Source: Owenia fusiformis
Taxonomy: Eukaryota > Annelida > Polychaeta > Sabellida > Oweniidae
Direction of reading: 5' to 3'
Length of the DNA stretch: 64,000 nucleotides
Assembly (NCBI GenBank): GCA_903813345.2
Contig: CAIIXF020000003.1
Span: 6,969,815 to 7,033,814 of the forward strand
Shown in pieces: positions 41,626 to 55,800 of this stretch. Within the stretch, counting starts at the first letter, position 1. Every line of letters starts with the position of its first letter. Under the pieces are notes generated by a model, which was not told the DNA's origin, made no database searches, and worked only from the letters and a program-made list of their open reading frames with translations. The translations under genes were made by a program, and so were the position numbers.

Positions 41626-42639
41626 ACGACGGTCCAAGCTTTTTGTCAATTTATTGGCGTGCTGCCGAGTGAGCAATGCATGATATCAGAGCTTTCCGAT
41701 GGTACCAAAATTTCGCTGGGGGTCAGTAAAATATTAAACTCCCTTATTTGAAGGCTTTGGAGGATTTTCCTACTCGTCTAATCATATACATTCGAAGCTA
41801 TAAGATAAACCACATATTGTACTGTAGATCACTTCTTCGCTTCTGTTTGAAGTCCACTAACGCCAGCAGGAGTAAAAGCTATTGGAAACGGGGCCATAGT
41901 ATTGTACTCTGTAGTCTGTACCATTTCTTCTAACTTTTTAATGGCACGATATATAGAGATGATAGTATTTTCATATGTTTTCAATGCAACCCTTTAATTA
42001 TCGTGTTAATGAGACCTTGATGTATTTTTTTTTCAAAATTATCAATGTTTCAATTTTTTTGTCCACGATGGGGGAACAGTTTCAAATGGGAACTACGAGG
42101 TGTGATTCAAAAGCAATGGACAAAATTTTACAGGCATGCTTACTCTTACCAAACATTTTTTCTAATAGTGTGTGTCGGTTGCTCGTACACTGAACATTGA
42201 TATTTATTGATGAATAAACAACTATGCAAGCAAACTATACTATCTGAAGATGATAGCAAAATAAGTTCAACCATAATCCACATCATTCCTGATCATCCAC
42301 TTATATTTCATTTAATATTTTAATTATCTACAATGCCACTTATTTTCCTGACTGCATTTAAGATGGCCTCTACAAGATGAATATTGTTATCAGGGTGGTC
42401 AGTCCTTGGTCTTCTAGATCGCTGAAGATCCAGTACCCTTTTATCACCGCTACTAACATCTCCCAATGGCTTGGCTTGTCTCCATATGTGTCTTGTATTT
42501 GTTTTGTTGTAATCCCTATGAGGTTGACACTCGTGATTATTTGGAAAAGTGGAACATGACCATTGCTTTCTACCGGCATGGCCAGCTTTCAGTCAGAAGG
42601 GATGCGATCGCCCATAAAATCAGGTTTTCAGTCAGGGAG

Positions 42640-42755
42640 TGCCGATCGTTGCATAAGCGAGCCAAAAAAAGATATGTTTTGACAAAAAATGATGCAACTT
42701 CCTTCAAAATTGTGGGGGGGGGGTGTGCCCACCCCTCCTGGCTACGCCTATATGC
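42640..42755. mobile_element. fragment of the GTAGCCAGG repeat family
   Basis: A poly-G tract followed by CCACCCCTCCTGGCTACGCC, the inverse of the 23430 end. No partner end was located. Confidence 0.4.
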
Positions 42756-43052
42756 TTTCAGTCTATTAATTAGTAAATGTTAATGATTTTGTTAATGCAT
42801 GTTCATATAAATAAAACGTTATATTACATTGTTAATTATTTCTAAATTATCTAAAATTTGATTTCAAAAGATGTCTTAAATTAAATAATAGTGACAACTT
42901 GATGAATTATCCTTGAGCTTAACCGTTTTTTGGAATACTTTTACAACTTTCTATTCAAAGTATCATGCAAAATGCTAGATTTTCAGAAATGAATGACTTA
43001 AATTATTCATCATAAAAAATTAAATTAGACATTGCACAAATGGACAAATGAA

Positions 43053-43180
43053 TAGGGTTGAGTTTTACTGGGGTTGAGTTTTACAGGGTTGAGTTGACTT
43101 GGGGTTGAGTTTTACTGGGGTTGACTTGACTTGGGGTTGAGTTGGACTGGGTTGAGATGACTTGGGGTTGAGATGACCTC
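43053..43180 (+). repeat. tandem GGGGTTGAGTTNACT array, about 8 copies
   Basis: Units of 18-21 bp with the core GGGGTTGAGTTTTACT or GGGGTTGAGTTGACTT. Confidence 0.8.
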
Positions 43181-43833
43181 TCCTGACAACAGCTAGCCTG
43201 CCTTGTGCCTTCAATTGCTACCAATAAGAAGAAGGATGACAATTATTTGTTTAAATTGATTGCAAAAGGCACATTTCTTGGATGTATTAGTATGTGAATC
43301 TTAGAATCTGACTCTCTGGCTCACTATTCTAAAAAATCATTGCGATGGTACAGCACAATCAGCTGCTGAATTTAGAACTCACCAGCATATACATGGAAAC
43401 GTGAGTCTTCCTTGGCACTTACATTAGCATTTCATAGACCCAATAAGTAATGAATCAAACAGAAATGAAAAAATATTAAATTATCATTCAAAAGTCGATT
43501 CCGCCTAGATGCTTACCCAAGTTACCGTGGTTATGCAGAGCTGAAACAACATTAAATGCAGTTAAATAAGAACTTTACATCTAGTAGATAATTGAATGAT
43601 CTAATACTGTATCCGTGAAAAATTAAACAGATTGGGTAAGTGCTTACTACATTACTTTTGAATGTACAGTTTATATTTTCTTACAAATATTACGCAGTTG
43701 ACAACTACTTATAACGTAATAGTACAATGATCACCCTTCATCTCTTAACGAATGGTTAATATAAAGGGTACTAGATTAAGACGGGTGGAGGCATTTACCT
43801 GCGACTATGCTTTTAAATGTTTCTTTTCGTCAG

Positions 43834-44020
43834 AATATTTCCATATTGTGATTTGACTCTTATACTCACCACATTCATATGACTTTGTTATGACGTCAAA
43901 CTTTAACTTCTCTGAAAATGACGTGCTCATCACTATCGCAACTATATTAAATATTGTGTGATTGATCGCCCAAAGTAAAAATGGATAGAGACATGTCTAT
44001 TTTTGGACTTGGTATCACTG
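43834..44020 (+). promoter_or_regulatory. promoter/first-exon cassette 2
   Basis: AATATTTCC at 43834, ATTTGACTCTTATAC, CRE TGACGTCA at 43891-43898, then ATG at 43981. The first exon encodes MDRDMSIFGLGIT and ends at 44020 in phase 1 before GTGAGT. It is the longest of the five leaders. CRE-to-ATG distance is 90 bp. Confidence 0.6.
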
Positions 44021-44249
44021 GTGAGTTATGTTAGGGTTTATTTAAAGTTGCGTGTTTGTCATATATTTTGTAAAATATTTTAAAGCCTCGAGACGGGCCC
44101 GAAACAGCTAGAAATTGGAAAAAGGTGTGGGGCAAACGTTTTTTCATACATATTATTCATTCAGAGCAGGAAAAACAGTCAGTAGATATTTGCTTCCTTC
44201 GTGCTACATACAAATATTTAGGAATTATAATATATAATGGTCTATACAT

Positions 44250-44530
44250 CTAGGTCGATACAATATAAATGCATGGGCCCCATATCTTTCTCTTTATTTA
44301 TGTTTGCTTATATATATCGAAACCTATACTTAATTTGACCTGTAGATGAATAGGCCTATATATATCTAGGTCTATACCAAATAGGGCTATATATATCTAG
44401 GCCTATACCTATATAGGCCTATATATATCTAGGTCTATACCAAATAGGCCTATATGTATCTAGGCCTATACCTATATAGGCCTATACATATCTAGGTCTA
44501 TACCTATCTAGACCTATACACATGCCGGTA
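44250..44530 (+). repeat. degenerate TATATCTAGGCCTATAC array
   Basis: About nine units of 28-30 bp built from AGGCCTATA and TATCTAGGTCTATACC, often in near-dimers. The unit is close to palindromic (TAGGCCTA). Confidence 0.8.
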
Positions 44531-44570
44531 TCTAGGCATAAACATATATAGAAATATACATATATAAGGG

Positions 44571-44707
44571 TTATGTACTGGGAGGTTTTGGATATGGGGT
44601 ATATCCTGAGGGATTTATTTATATCTCCCCGAGGGACCAAAGGACCAATGGGAGATCTAAATATTTCCCGAGGGATATACCGTATATCCAAAACCGATCG
44701 TACATAA
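44571..44707. mobile_element. 137-bp inverted-repeat element
   Basis: The ends TTATGTAC and GTACATAA are inverted. GGTTTTGGATAT and ATATCCAAAACC, and GGGATTTATTTATATCTCC with GGGAGATCTAAATATTTCCC, also pair, so most of the element folds on itself. Confidence 0.65.
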
Positions 44708-44721
44708 TTGGTGTATCTCTA

Positions 44722-45036
44722 ATACTTGAGTGGGTTTGGAGTTCCACCTTTTCAAATGACAAGACAGGCCTATGCTGTAAAAGCACAATTTATATTTAAC
44801 ATTTTCGTGATAATATTCCTTCAGTTCAGTACAATGAAATTGTAACTTTTTAACAAATTTTAAACTTTTAAAATTTTAAATTTTTTTTAAACTTTTGAAA
44901 AATTCCCGGGAGCGGGATGGATAAATTATATCTGCCCGCATTTGGTCTAGAGAGGGACATATACAATATATCCTGCCCGTTCCTCAGATATGATATATAT
45001 TCCCGGGTGATATGTACCCCAAACCCACTCAAGTAT
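44722..45036. mobile_element. 315-bp inverted-repeat element
   Basis: ATACTTGAGTGGGTTTGG at 44722 is exactly inverted at 45019-45036. If the ends are read as CTTGAG...CTCAAG, both flanks are TA, which would fit a Tc1/mariner-type target. No coding sequence. Confidence 0.7.
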
Positions 45037-45181
45037 GAGATAAATAATCTACACATATGTTGGCATAAACATATCCAAGTTTCTATCCATGCATCCTACA
45101 ATGCTACATCCCGGCCTATATTTCCTATCCCACTAGTTTTCGAACAATCGCGCTTCAAAATAATGCCCTGCTTAGAATTAA

Positions 45182-45255
45182 TTACCCTGCGCGCAGAGTC
45201 TACCGAAGACGAAGCTTTTGAGAAATGAAGTCGAACGAATGCAAATTAAAGGGTA
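45182..45255. mobile_element. TACCCTGCGCGCAG element, short copy
   Basis: It has the same ends as 22817-23008 (TTACCCTGCGCGCAGAGTCTA and GAATGCAAATTAAAGGGTA), with only about 35 bp between. Confidence 0.65.
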
Positions 45256-46224
45256 AGAATTAATTGAACTCACAAAATGTTGAGTTCAAAATGCATGCAC
45301 AATGTGTAACTTTTAAAGTTATAAAGTCACGGAGTAATTAGAGTCCCGGAAATCATCAACTAAGCCCTATATGTTGTTTTCCCGTAAATTAAGGAAAATA
45401 TGTCAAATGAGGTCAAAAGCACGCAAAACCGAGGTCTATGTCAGGGGGTCACTTATGAAAAGTTCAGATTTGACATTTTTCATTTTCAATTTTCAGTACA
45501 TTTGTACATGCACTGCTATCTAAGTTTTTACAGCGAAAATCAGCAATATGTAGAGAGATGTTGAAAGAAGTTTCTTGAATATATCAGTTAAGAAAATTAT
45601 TGTAACTTAGTCATTCAAATAGCGAAATTGTGCATCTCCAAATTTAAATATGGTGAGCATCCCAATTTGCATCCCAATTTCCCAATGAGAAATATATGTT
45701 GAAATATTATATTATGTATGTGTGAAATAAGTTGGAATAAGAAAATAAAAAATAAATAAAAAACATATCAGTGATTGAGGATTAAATAGGATGGAACTTT
45801 GAAAAATAATTGATTTGACTATTTTGAAAATTATCAACAGAAAACCTTAAAAATTGAATTCATTCTAAAAGGAGAAATATACATAACTTGAATTATAAAA
45901 GTTAATTATACAATATAATATAAAAATCACCGTATACGTATGTTGAATGTCAGTCACATAGCAAAAATCACTATCTTTATTTATATATTCAAAAGCAACA
46001 AAAGTTTGCTTTAGATGAATTAAAGAGGTCAAAACTAGAAAGGGGGAATTAAGCGTATTTTATCAAAAATAGTCCTTACTAAAATCCTTAATAAATTCTT
46101 ATCGCAATTACAACAGATCCAATTTAAAACATAAATATGCATCGAGTTATGAAAATGGAAGTCAAAATTTATTATGGAGTGGAGTGTATACTGAGATTAA
46201 AATGATTTTTGTTTTTCTTTATAG

Positions 46225-46877
46225 ATAGTTCTGAAAGCGACGATGAGAGGCCGATGGAGGAGAGGTCCAGACCGGTTCATAGATTCCTTCGTGGAGGTGA
46301 GATACTGAAATCAAAACATGCTTTCAATACACAAATTAATTCAAACTCAGTAAATGCAATATTAGGCGCCAATAACAATGTATGTTTAATTTCCAGCTGA
46401 GTAAATTCAAGGAAGTTCACCATAATGTATCTAAAAAAATACCTGGTTGATTTGCGATTAACTTTTATTTGACTCAAAAATTCCTATCTCTCTGTTTTGC
46501 TTGGAAATGTGAATGTGGACATTATTTTCAAAAAATAGCAAAACTCACTCTTTCTGTCAGAATAATAATAGCATGGCATAAGACGAGAGACTGCTAAAAC
46601 TCGTAAAGCAATCCTTGGTAAAAAACATGTCAAAATTCCCCTTTATTTTATTTTTTAGTTTTATTTATTTACTATATAATTGTCCGACACTAATTTACAG
46701 GGTCGGCACTCTACTGCATATCAGTGCAAATATCAGAGTAGTCATTGAAAATACATTGCAATATGTTTATTTTTAACAACAAAAATCAACAATGAATCGC
46801 AATTTATGTCTTTACAGCGAAGACCATCGGGTTGCAACCAAGAACCCAAGCAGCCCTGCAAATATCCACCAGCAGAG
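46225..46877 (+). CDS. modular gene, exons A and B
   Basis: Exon A (46225-46296, 72 nt) encodes DSSESDDERPMEERSRP and then a VHRFLRG end. Its acidic Ser start suits casein kinase II. Exon B (46818-46877, 60 nt) encodes AKTIGLQPRTQAALQISTSR. Donors are GTGAGA and GTAAAG. Exon A and exon C are similar, including the intron end TTTTTCTTTATAGA. Confidence 0.7.
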
Positions 46878-49800
46878 GTAAAGTAAAATAGCATTTCTGT
46901 TTTCGTTGTTTTATCTTTTTGTTTGTTGCTAATAGAACTTATGGGTGCTAAGTATATTACAAAATCCCAATACTGTATCTAACTGGATATTTAAAAATAA
47001 GAGACGTTTGATTTTGAAAAAGTATGCCACAATTATTCAAATCAGGTCAATTAGGAAGAATTTTTATGTTTTCAATAATTTTTATTCAAAGATGTATTTC
47101 TGGTAAAGTGTGCAATGTGTCCAGGTTACTGAAACCTTGCTACTTTTATTACCCTGCGTGCAGAGTCTATAGTTATATTAGTTAAAGACGAAGCTCTCTT
47201 TTAAGAAGTGAAGTCAAACGAATGCAAAGGGTATTGTATTGTATTGTATTGTATTGTATTGTATTGTATTGTATCTTTTATTCCTCCACAAGGAAGAGCA
47301 AACATATAAAATTACATCATTTTAATATACCAAAATTATAACTTCAAAGGAAGATATTTACAAAAAACAGTGCTTGAGTTCATTGCCAATATCATGATTA
47401 TCGACATGTGATTTCTCATAGTGCAATTCTAGGTAAATACAAGGATCAGGATTTGATTACTTTAAAGTAACTGTCAAAATGCAAAAAAATGCAACTGAGG
47501 AGAACTTAATTCTCAAACTTAAACAGATTTTATAAGTTTATCAAATTCGAAGCCAGAGATGCCACAGTTAAGGAGGGGAGTGTATAGGGTGTCTCAAAAA
47601 ATGTACCCAAAAGTATTTCAACAGCATAGACACACCAATCAATATTTTCAGACATTTTTTGCATGGTCTTGTAGTCAAAACATGTACGTTTTTTCCCCTA
47701 TACACAGTTTTTAATTCAGCTTTGCCTTTTTGATACTTTAACCCTTTACCTTTTACGCCACATAATCAATGTAAACTCAAATTTCGATGACAGTCTGCAT
47801 CCTTTCTACTACATTGTTCATCACATTTGATTTCTGTTCGGATGCTGGTTTTAAGTTGTTAAAATAGTCTCTTAGCTAGGGTTTAGCATAAAAAAGCCCT
47901 AGAGAAAAAAAGTATAGGCCGTCAAATCTGGTGAATAGGGAGGCCCTCACAATGTCTAATAGCCCCCTTATACAGAGAGGTCAGACGTTCAAGAAACTGC
48001 ATTGGTTGGGATTCTAGTGAAGACTTTGATGTGTGTAGAGGGACTTAATCAATTTGAGACCAATGTGTTTTTATTTGGATATCATTTAGTCTCCAGACTA
48101 GCCTGCGTAACTCTGGAAGGTAACTCCTGAATCATTTGCCGATAATTGACCTGATTTTCTGTGTTTGTGCTGCCATCGTCATCCTCAAACATCTTTCTCT
48201 GTGGCTATTTGAAGGAGTGTTCTATGTAATGCTCATTCCAAGCAAAAAGACCTAAAACAACTTAATGGCAACATCCAAAGAGAAATCCAAAACATTCCAT
48301 TGGAATTATAATCAAATATGATGAACAATTAGCAGTAAGGATACAGGCTGTCATCAAAATATGAGGTTACATTGAATATGTGGTGTAAAAGGTTAAGGGT
48401 TAAAGCATCAAAAAGGCAAGACTGAAATAGAAATGGTGTATTGGGGAGAAATCTTTCATGTTTTGGCTACATGACCATGCAAAAAATGTCTGAAAATATT
48501 GATCGGTTTATCTGTGCTATTGATATACGTTTGGGTACATTTTTTGAGACACTCTGTATACTGGAATAAAACAATTTTGCAATATTGTTTTTCTTTATAG
48601 ACAGCTCATGTAGCGACGATGAGACTGAGAGGGCAGATGAGTCTCTCGCTGCATATATGCGCAGAGGTAAGATAATGAAAGCAAAAACGCCTTTATTAAC
48701 ACAATTGACTCTAATACTTGGGACCACAATAAAATGTTCCACTTGCGACGTATTCCACTTTCAGAGGTTCAATAACATGAATTCAATGGGCTGCAGGGGT
48801 TAAAAACATGTTCCACTTGTGAGGTGTTCCAGTTTCTACTGTAATTGTTATAGTATATCATTGCATGGATTTCTTACGTTTGTCTTCACAGCCCAGGAGC
48901 TAGAGCAGCTAGAGTTAGAGGCAACCGTGAACATTCGTGAAGAAGATCTACCGCAAAGAGGTAAGAAAAATATTGTTGCATTGTCGGAATGTTGTTTTGT
49001 ATTTTTGAATAATGAGTAAATTCTCTTTTCAAAATTATTTCCCATGTTTCCTCTAGAAACATCGACATTCGTTAGAACTGAAAAACGGAAGGGTCCTAAG
49101 TTATTATATTACCCCTAATTAACCTTATCAAAAGGATTATCTTGAAATAAAATCAGAACTGCTGGACCAATCGTCTACAATAAAGAAAAGGCATGCGGTG
49201 AAAAAACATGCTGTAAACTTATATTTTTCAAAACTTAGCTAGCATTCGCGAATTCAATTACCACCTGTCGGCCGACGGATTAACCCATTTCATCGCCAGC
49301 TCATTTAGATATGAATATTTAAATGAATTGGCCATAAAATAGCGAGTTAATCCATCAGCGGACAGCCGGTAATTGAATTCGAGATTGGGATCAAAAGTAA
49401 ATGCTTGTATATGCGTATTCAAAATTGGATTAAACAGGTTTGTTCTTTTCAGCAATAGACGGATATCATCCATCCAATCCGTTGAGAACAACGCACGCAC
49501 CACAACCGCCAGCTCGCTCACAATCACGCCCAAAAACTAGCTTCCCTAAGCAAAGACAAGTAGTACAAGGTAATAACATATCTAAGCCCAAAATAAGCCA
49601 ATTGGCCGAAATCTCATTTGCCCCATCTAGTCCCATTGAGCCCCATTGTGTCCCATTGGACCTTGTTAAGTTTACCCTGTTCAACTTGTGAGGTGTTCCA
49701 CTTACAGAGGTGTTCCACAAAAAAAGTTTCTACTGTGATTGTTTTAGTACAGCAATATATTAATTTCTTACCCTTGTCATAACAGCACAACAGCTAGAGA

Positions 49801-52800
49801 AGCTAGAGTTAGAGGCAACAGTGAACATTGGTGAAGAAGATCAACTGCAAAGAGGTAAGTAAAAATATCGTTGCATTGTCTGAATGTTGTTTTGAATAAT
49901 GAGTAAATTCTCTTTTCAAAATTCTTCCCCGTGGTTCCCAATAAAAACATGACATTCGTTAGAACTGAAAAACGGAAGTCCTCTTATTGCATATTTCCCT
50001 TATTAAAAAATCCGTTTAACGATTATCTTGAAATTAGATCAGATTGCTGGATCGATTAAAAAAGGCATGCCATGGAATGATGAACTATGCTAAGATCCAA
50101 GATCAACCGCCGGATGAGTTAACACACTGTTCATGCCCAACTCATTTACATATGAATAGTACCTGCTATAAAATAGTGAGTTAATCATTCAGCCGGCAGT
50201 TGAATTTGTATCAAGAAGTACATGTATATTCAGAATTGGATTAACCAGGTTAGTTCTTTTTAGCAACAGACGGATATCATCAATCTAATCTGCTGAGAAC
50301 AACGCGCGCACCACAACCGCCAGCTCGTTCACAATCACGCCCAAAAACTAGCTTCCCTAAGCAAAGACAAGTAGTACAAGGTAATAACATAACTAAGCCC
50401 AAAATAAGCCAGTTGGCCGAAATCTCACTTGCCCCATCTAGTCCCATTGAGCCCCATTGTGTCCCATTGGACCTTGTTAACTTTGCCCTGTTCAACTTGT
50501 GAGGTGTTCCATTTACAGAGGTGTTCCACAAAAAAAAGTTTCTACTGTGATTGTTTTAGTACAGCTCTATATTAATATCTTACCCTTGTCTTAACAGCAC
50601 AACGGCTAGAGCAGCTAGAGTTAGAGGCAACCGTGAACATTGGTGAAGAAGATCAACTGCAAAGAGGTAAGTAAAAATATCGTTGCATTGTCTGAATGTT
50701 GTTTTGAATAATGAGTAAATTCTCTTTTCAAAATTCTTTCCTATGGTTCCCCTCAAAACATTGACATTCTTTAGAAAAGAAAAAACGGAAGTCCTCTTAT
50801 TGCATATTTCCCTTATTAAAAATCTATTTAACGATTATCTTGAAATAAAATCAGATTGCTGGATCGATTAAAAAAAGGCATGCCATGGAATGTGGAAGGC
50901 AAGACTTGGCATTTTTCGAAACTTTGCTAAGATCCAAGAATTCAACCGGATGAGTTAACACACTGTTTCATGCCCAACTCATTTACATATGAATAGCACC
51001 TGCTATAAAATAGTGAGTTAATCCAACAGCCGGCAGTTGAATTTGTATCAAGAAGTACATGTGTATTCAAAATTGTATTAACCAGGTTTGTTCTTTTCAG
51101 CAATAGATGGAAATTACGCATCCAATCCGTTGAGAACAACGCACGCACCACAACCGCCAGCTCGCTCACAATCAAGGCCAAAATCTAGCTTCCCTAGGCA
51201 AAGACAAGAACAAATAGGAGGTAACATACACCTAAGCTCAAAATACACCAGTGAGACAAAATCCCACGTGCCCCATCAAGTTCCAATTGAGTCCCAAAGT
51301 AGTCAATCGAGTCGCACAATGCCCCATGGGAGCTCGTTTGCCCTATGGAGTCCATCGAGTCGCACAATGCCCCATGGGAGCTCGTTTGCCCTATGGAGTC
51401 CCATCAATTCCTAACATGCTCTATTGAGTCCCACGGAAATGATGTAATTATGATTTGATTTTGCCACCGCCATTTTGATTCCAATTCACCTGACACGTTA
51501 CTGTACATGATCAAAAGTCCTATGATGTCCTATGGAAAAAATGAATACGTTCATTCTTAATGGGGCTTCGTGGGACATTTCTCTTTTCATGCCCCATCTG
51601 GGGGGGGGGCTTCATGGGGCAAAGTCCAGCAGGATCCCATGGGGCAAAGCCCTATGAAGTCCCACAAAGTCCTACGAGGTCCCACTCAATGTTAAGTCTA
51701 TGGTGGCCCAACCGTGCCCCCTAGTTGTGTGTTTGACTAGTATATGAACTAATTAAGATTTGATTTATTATCATATGGTGCAAATATTGCCTGTTGAGTC
51801 AACAGGCAAGTGTTGACTACCAAACTTTCTTGAAATGGTATAATATATAAAAAAAATCAAAACAATGCAAAACGTGGATGAAGAGTAATTTCAGATAGCT
51901 TAGTACTTACCCCATTTCAAACGATTTTTGATGATAGCATCAGTCTGAACTCATTAATTCATAATCTTGACAAAAGCAAGATGCAGCGTCAAAATAAGTG
52001 AAATTGCGAAATTACATTTTAGTAAGAGTTAATTTTTGGCAACCTTAGCTCCCCCATTGGACTACATGTTACAGCTCCTTCTTAAGTTACATATAATCTG
52101 AAATGAATGTGGGTTATGTAACTCGACTTTATTTCCCAATTTTTGACAAATTTATTGAATTTTTGAAAAAATCGTCATTCCCATGTAAACTAATGGAAAC
52201 GATGAGTTTGAGGCAAATCAGATTTCAGGATTTTTATTCAGATGGTAAAAAATTCCCAATAAGTATTTTTATACAGAAAATTTAATTGTCTAGCTTTGTG
52301 TACTAGGTCAAGTGTTTATAGTTTACTTTGTGGACATCGAACTTACTGGGCTTTTAAATCATTTTTTTGAGAATCATTTTCGCCTCCTGTGTTATTTCGA
52401 TGGGATAGGTTTTTGAAAAATGATTTTGACTTTGTAGACGTAATTTTTTGGGAATCTGAAGAAACATAAAAATGATAAAACATTGAGAAAAATTGAAGGT
52501 AGTGGAAATGATGTCAATATTTCTAGCCCTAAAAGTAGGTTTTCTATACAGATTATTCATATGAAAATTCAAACATAATGAGGCTTTAACATGTACTTTA
52601 ATTTTTTTTTTTGGGGGGGGGTCGTTAGAGTTGCCTAACTTATGTACATGTAGGGAAGTGCGTAGCTATATAGCCATATAGGCATGCTAAAAAATTGAAA
52701 GTTCCTGAAATATGATCTCTAAAGTTGATGACTTTTTGGTATACCCCTATCATTATGTTCTAGGCACATTGAAATCAAGTATGGTATGATAGATAAAAAG

Positions 52801-55800
52801 CGATCTGTGAGATATTCGAGCGTACTTTTCACCGGACTTTTTTAAGTTCTCAAGAGTCCAGACACATCTGAAGACCTAGCACGATAGCCCAAATGTGTCC
52901 TCCTGGAGAAAAATCCTGTCTCTGGGGTCCCGTGTCTTCTTTCATATGTGACCTTTAGGATGACATATATGATTCTGTCATGGGATAAAGATGGCTGTAT
53001 CTTGAAAATATTTCATTTCAAATCATTTTTCCATTTATTTTTTTCAGAATAGAAATATGTTAAAGCAATTGCAATTACAATACAGTTGTATAAACATTTA
53101 CATTTTACAATACTGTTTTTTAAGAATTATACACATTTGGCATTTAAGGGGAAAATATCAATTTCAATTGTTAATTTAACTTTTAACTAACTCATTTAAC
53201 TAACTGCGACCTATGACCATTTTTTCTCACAAAAATACTCATTTTGTTAAGCTTGTTTGAAAATGGGGAACAAAACATTGTAAGTGCCCGAGACCATCAC
53301 ACCAATCAGGGTTATAATTAAGCTATGCATAAAAGTTGCTTGTACTGGGTTCCTACTCTTTAACATTAATTCAGCGCGGTGGAGCGGCCGGTATGTCGAC
53401 TTTAAGAAATTGTAAATGAACATGGAACGGGCTCACCCTACCTTTATTTCCACAATTAAAGCTGCGAATATCCAGAGCTGGAGAAAATGCATTGGGTTGG
53501 TAAGTACAATTTTACTTCGAAATTGTGCGGGACTATCGTATCGTGCTTGGGAGTTTAATGGAAAACTGACACTAGCGTTAACAAAAGAATTCCAAAAACA
53601 TATTGCATATGATTTTCCCCCTAATTGTTCTCTCTTTGATAAAGGTTTCATTTCGCCAAAATATTTCCATAGTGCGATTTGACTTTTACACTAACCTTGG
53701 TTTCGCATGGCTTGAACATGACGTCATAATTCAATATCTTTGAAATAGATCTCCATCACAACCAAACCAAATAAATATTTTCCACGGGATATTTTCACAA
53801 ATCTGCGAATATCCAGTACTGACGAAAATGCCTTGGGTTATTGGTAAGTACTAGTTTATTAGTTTACGGGGTATACTAGTTTTGCGGGGTTATCGTACCA
53901 TACATGTGACATCACTAGAAAATTATGAGGTCAGCGGAAAAACAAGCTCGAACTTTGACTATTTTACAGTCAATATGGTATAACGAAAATGGGACTTCTG
54001 CGCATGTTAAAATTTTTCGTCAAAACTCAACTTTTGTTCAAGTTGATACGATTGTCTTTCGAACTAGAGACTTACCTCATTCGAAAGATCATAAAAGACT
54101 TTATCTATACTGAAAATCTTAGATCCGAACATAGTAGAATACGCCGTCAGTCCGCATTTGATTTTTTGAAGTGAGTTTCGTAGATCGTCAGATTTCTCCG
54201 ACTGATACCGGGTTATCTCAAATTGGTTCGTTAATAAATACGAATTTCTTTACCGTTGTAAGGCGCATGCGCAAAATTGATTTATAAACGTTATTGGTTG
54301 ATGGTTTTTCTCCTGAGCATGCGTGAAGTCTGATAAACACTTATGACGAAGACCGGAGCAAACATTACTAGCTCTCCAACGAAATTCCAAGATTCAGATC
54401 ATTTCGCCGTGTTTGCGAAGTGTGTATACGTGAATGACAAGCTGTTTTGAGTAGATCGGGTACCTGTTTTCGACACAACATTGATTTAGCTTGACATTGA
54501 TGTGCACATTAACACTTTTGAGCATGTTAATACAAGTTTTTACACGCTTAGCACGAGACGGGTTTTCGAAAAATCTGTTATCTGATTCACTCGATTATCG
54601 TATGGATATGTATTTCTGCTGACATTTCAACACCACATCACATAGAATTACGATGCAGAATGATAATAAAACACAAAACAACTACTAAATGCCACTTGTT
54701 ATTTCACAGGAAGTAAAAATGCACACTGCCTAGATTCTTTGTAAGGGTCGTCAGACATCGGATTGGCCGCCATATTTGAAATGAAAATATCGCTAAATAG
54801 AGGTCTGCGCATGTCTCAACATTTCGACTGTTTAAGCCTGAACTCGATATTATCAGATCAATCCAGCCTTTGAAATAGGTTAGTCGTGTGAATTGCGGGT
54901 TGATTTAATTGTTTTTATGAGGCAATGTGATGCTAAACCGAGTGTTTAGGGTGTAGCCATATCAATTTTATATAAGCTTACCACTGTTTTTAAAAATGAG
55001 AAGTTGAATGATTCCCAAGCCATTTTCAGAGTTTTCAAATATAAGCCTATACTTCTTGAATCTCTCTCTTGAATCTCTATTTATCCCATGCTCTCTCTCT
55101 CCTCTCTGCTCTCTCTTATTTATCATCGTTTTTACCATGACTTACCTTTTCCAATTTTATCAATTGTTTATGTTCCATCCTAAACAGAAAAGAGGGGTAG
55201 TTAATAAATTTTTAAGTCACAAGCACGCTTTTTGTTGACGGTGTTCGGCGGTTGGTGTTCGATGGTCGGCATCTGTAACAGATTGCAGGTGGTGACATTC
55301 TGCATGTTAATGCCTTTTGTCATGTCATATTTGTCATATCGCCTTCCTCTAGATCAGTTATGGAACTTTACAAGGCCTAAAAATCCCATAATATATTTTT
55401 TCATTTCATGCAAACATGGCTTCCAAAATCATTTTTTACATCACGCCGATTTTTCCTCCCCAATAATTTCTTTCTCCTGAATGGAATTAAAGGTTTTCTT
55501 TCTAGAAACGAAAGTTTTCTTTATAGATCAGTTATGAATTAAATAGTCGACCGAGTGGACATTCGGAACGAGAGTTATCTCTGGTAGACCCCAGTCACCC
55601 ATGGTACTTTTAACTTTTAACCACTGCCTCGTCCCCTTGAAGACAGACGTTTAATTTCGGCTAATATTTCCACGTTGCAATTTGATTTTTATACTCTCTT
55701 GAGCATGACGTCACAGTTCAATATCATTAAATAGATTTCCATCACAACCAAACAAAATAAATATTTTCACAAAGCTGGAAATAATCAAAGCTCAAGAAAA

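Noticed and set aside
42370-42783. Overlapping frames on both strands that seem protein-like
   Set aside because: A minus reading near RRPRTDHPDNN loosely recalls a transposase helix-turn-helix, but frames are broken and no ends were found. Too weak to call.
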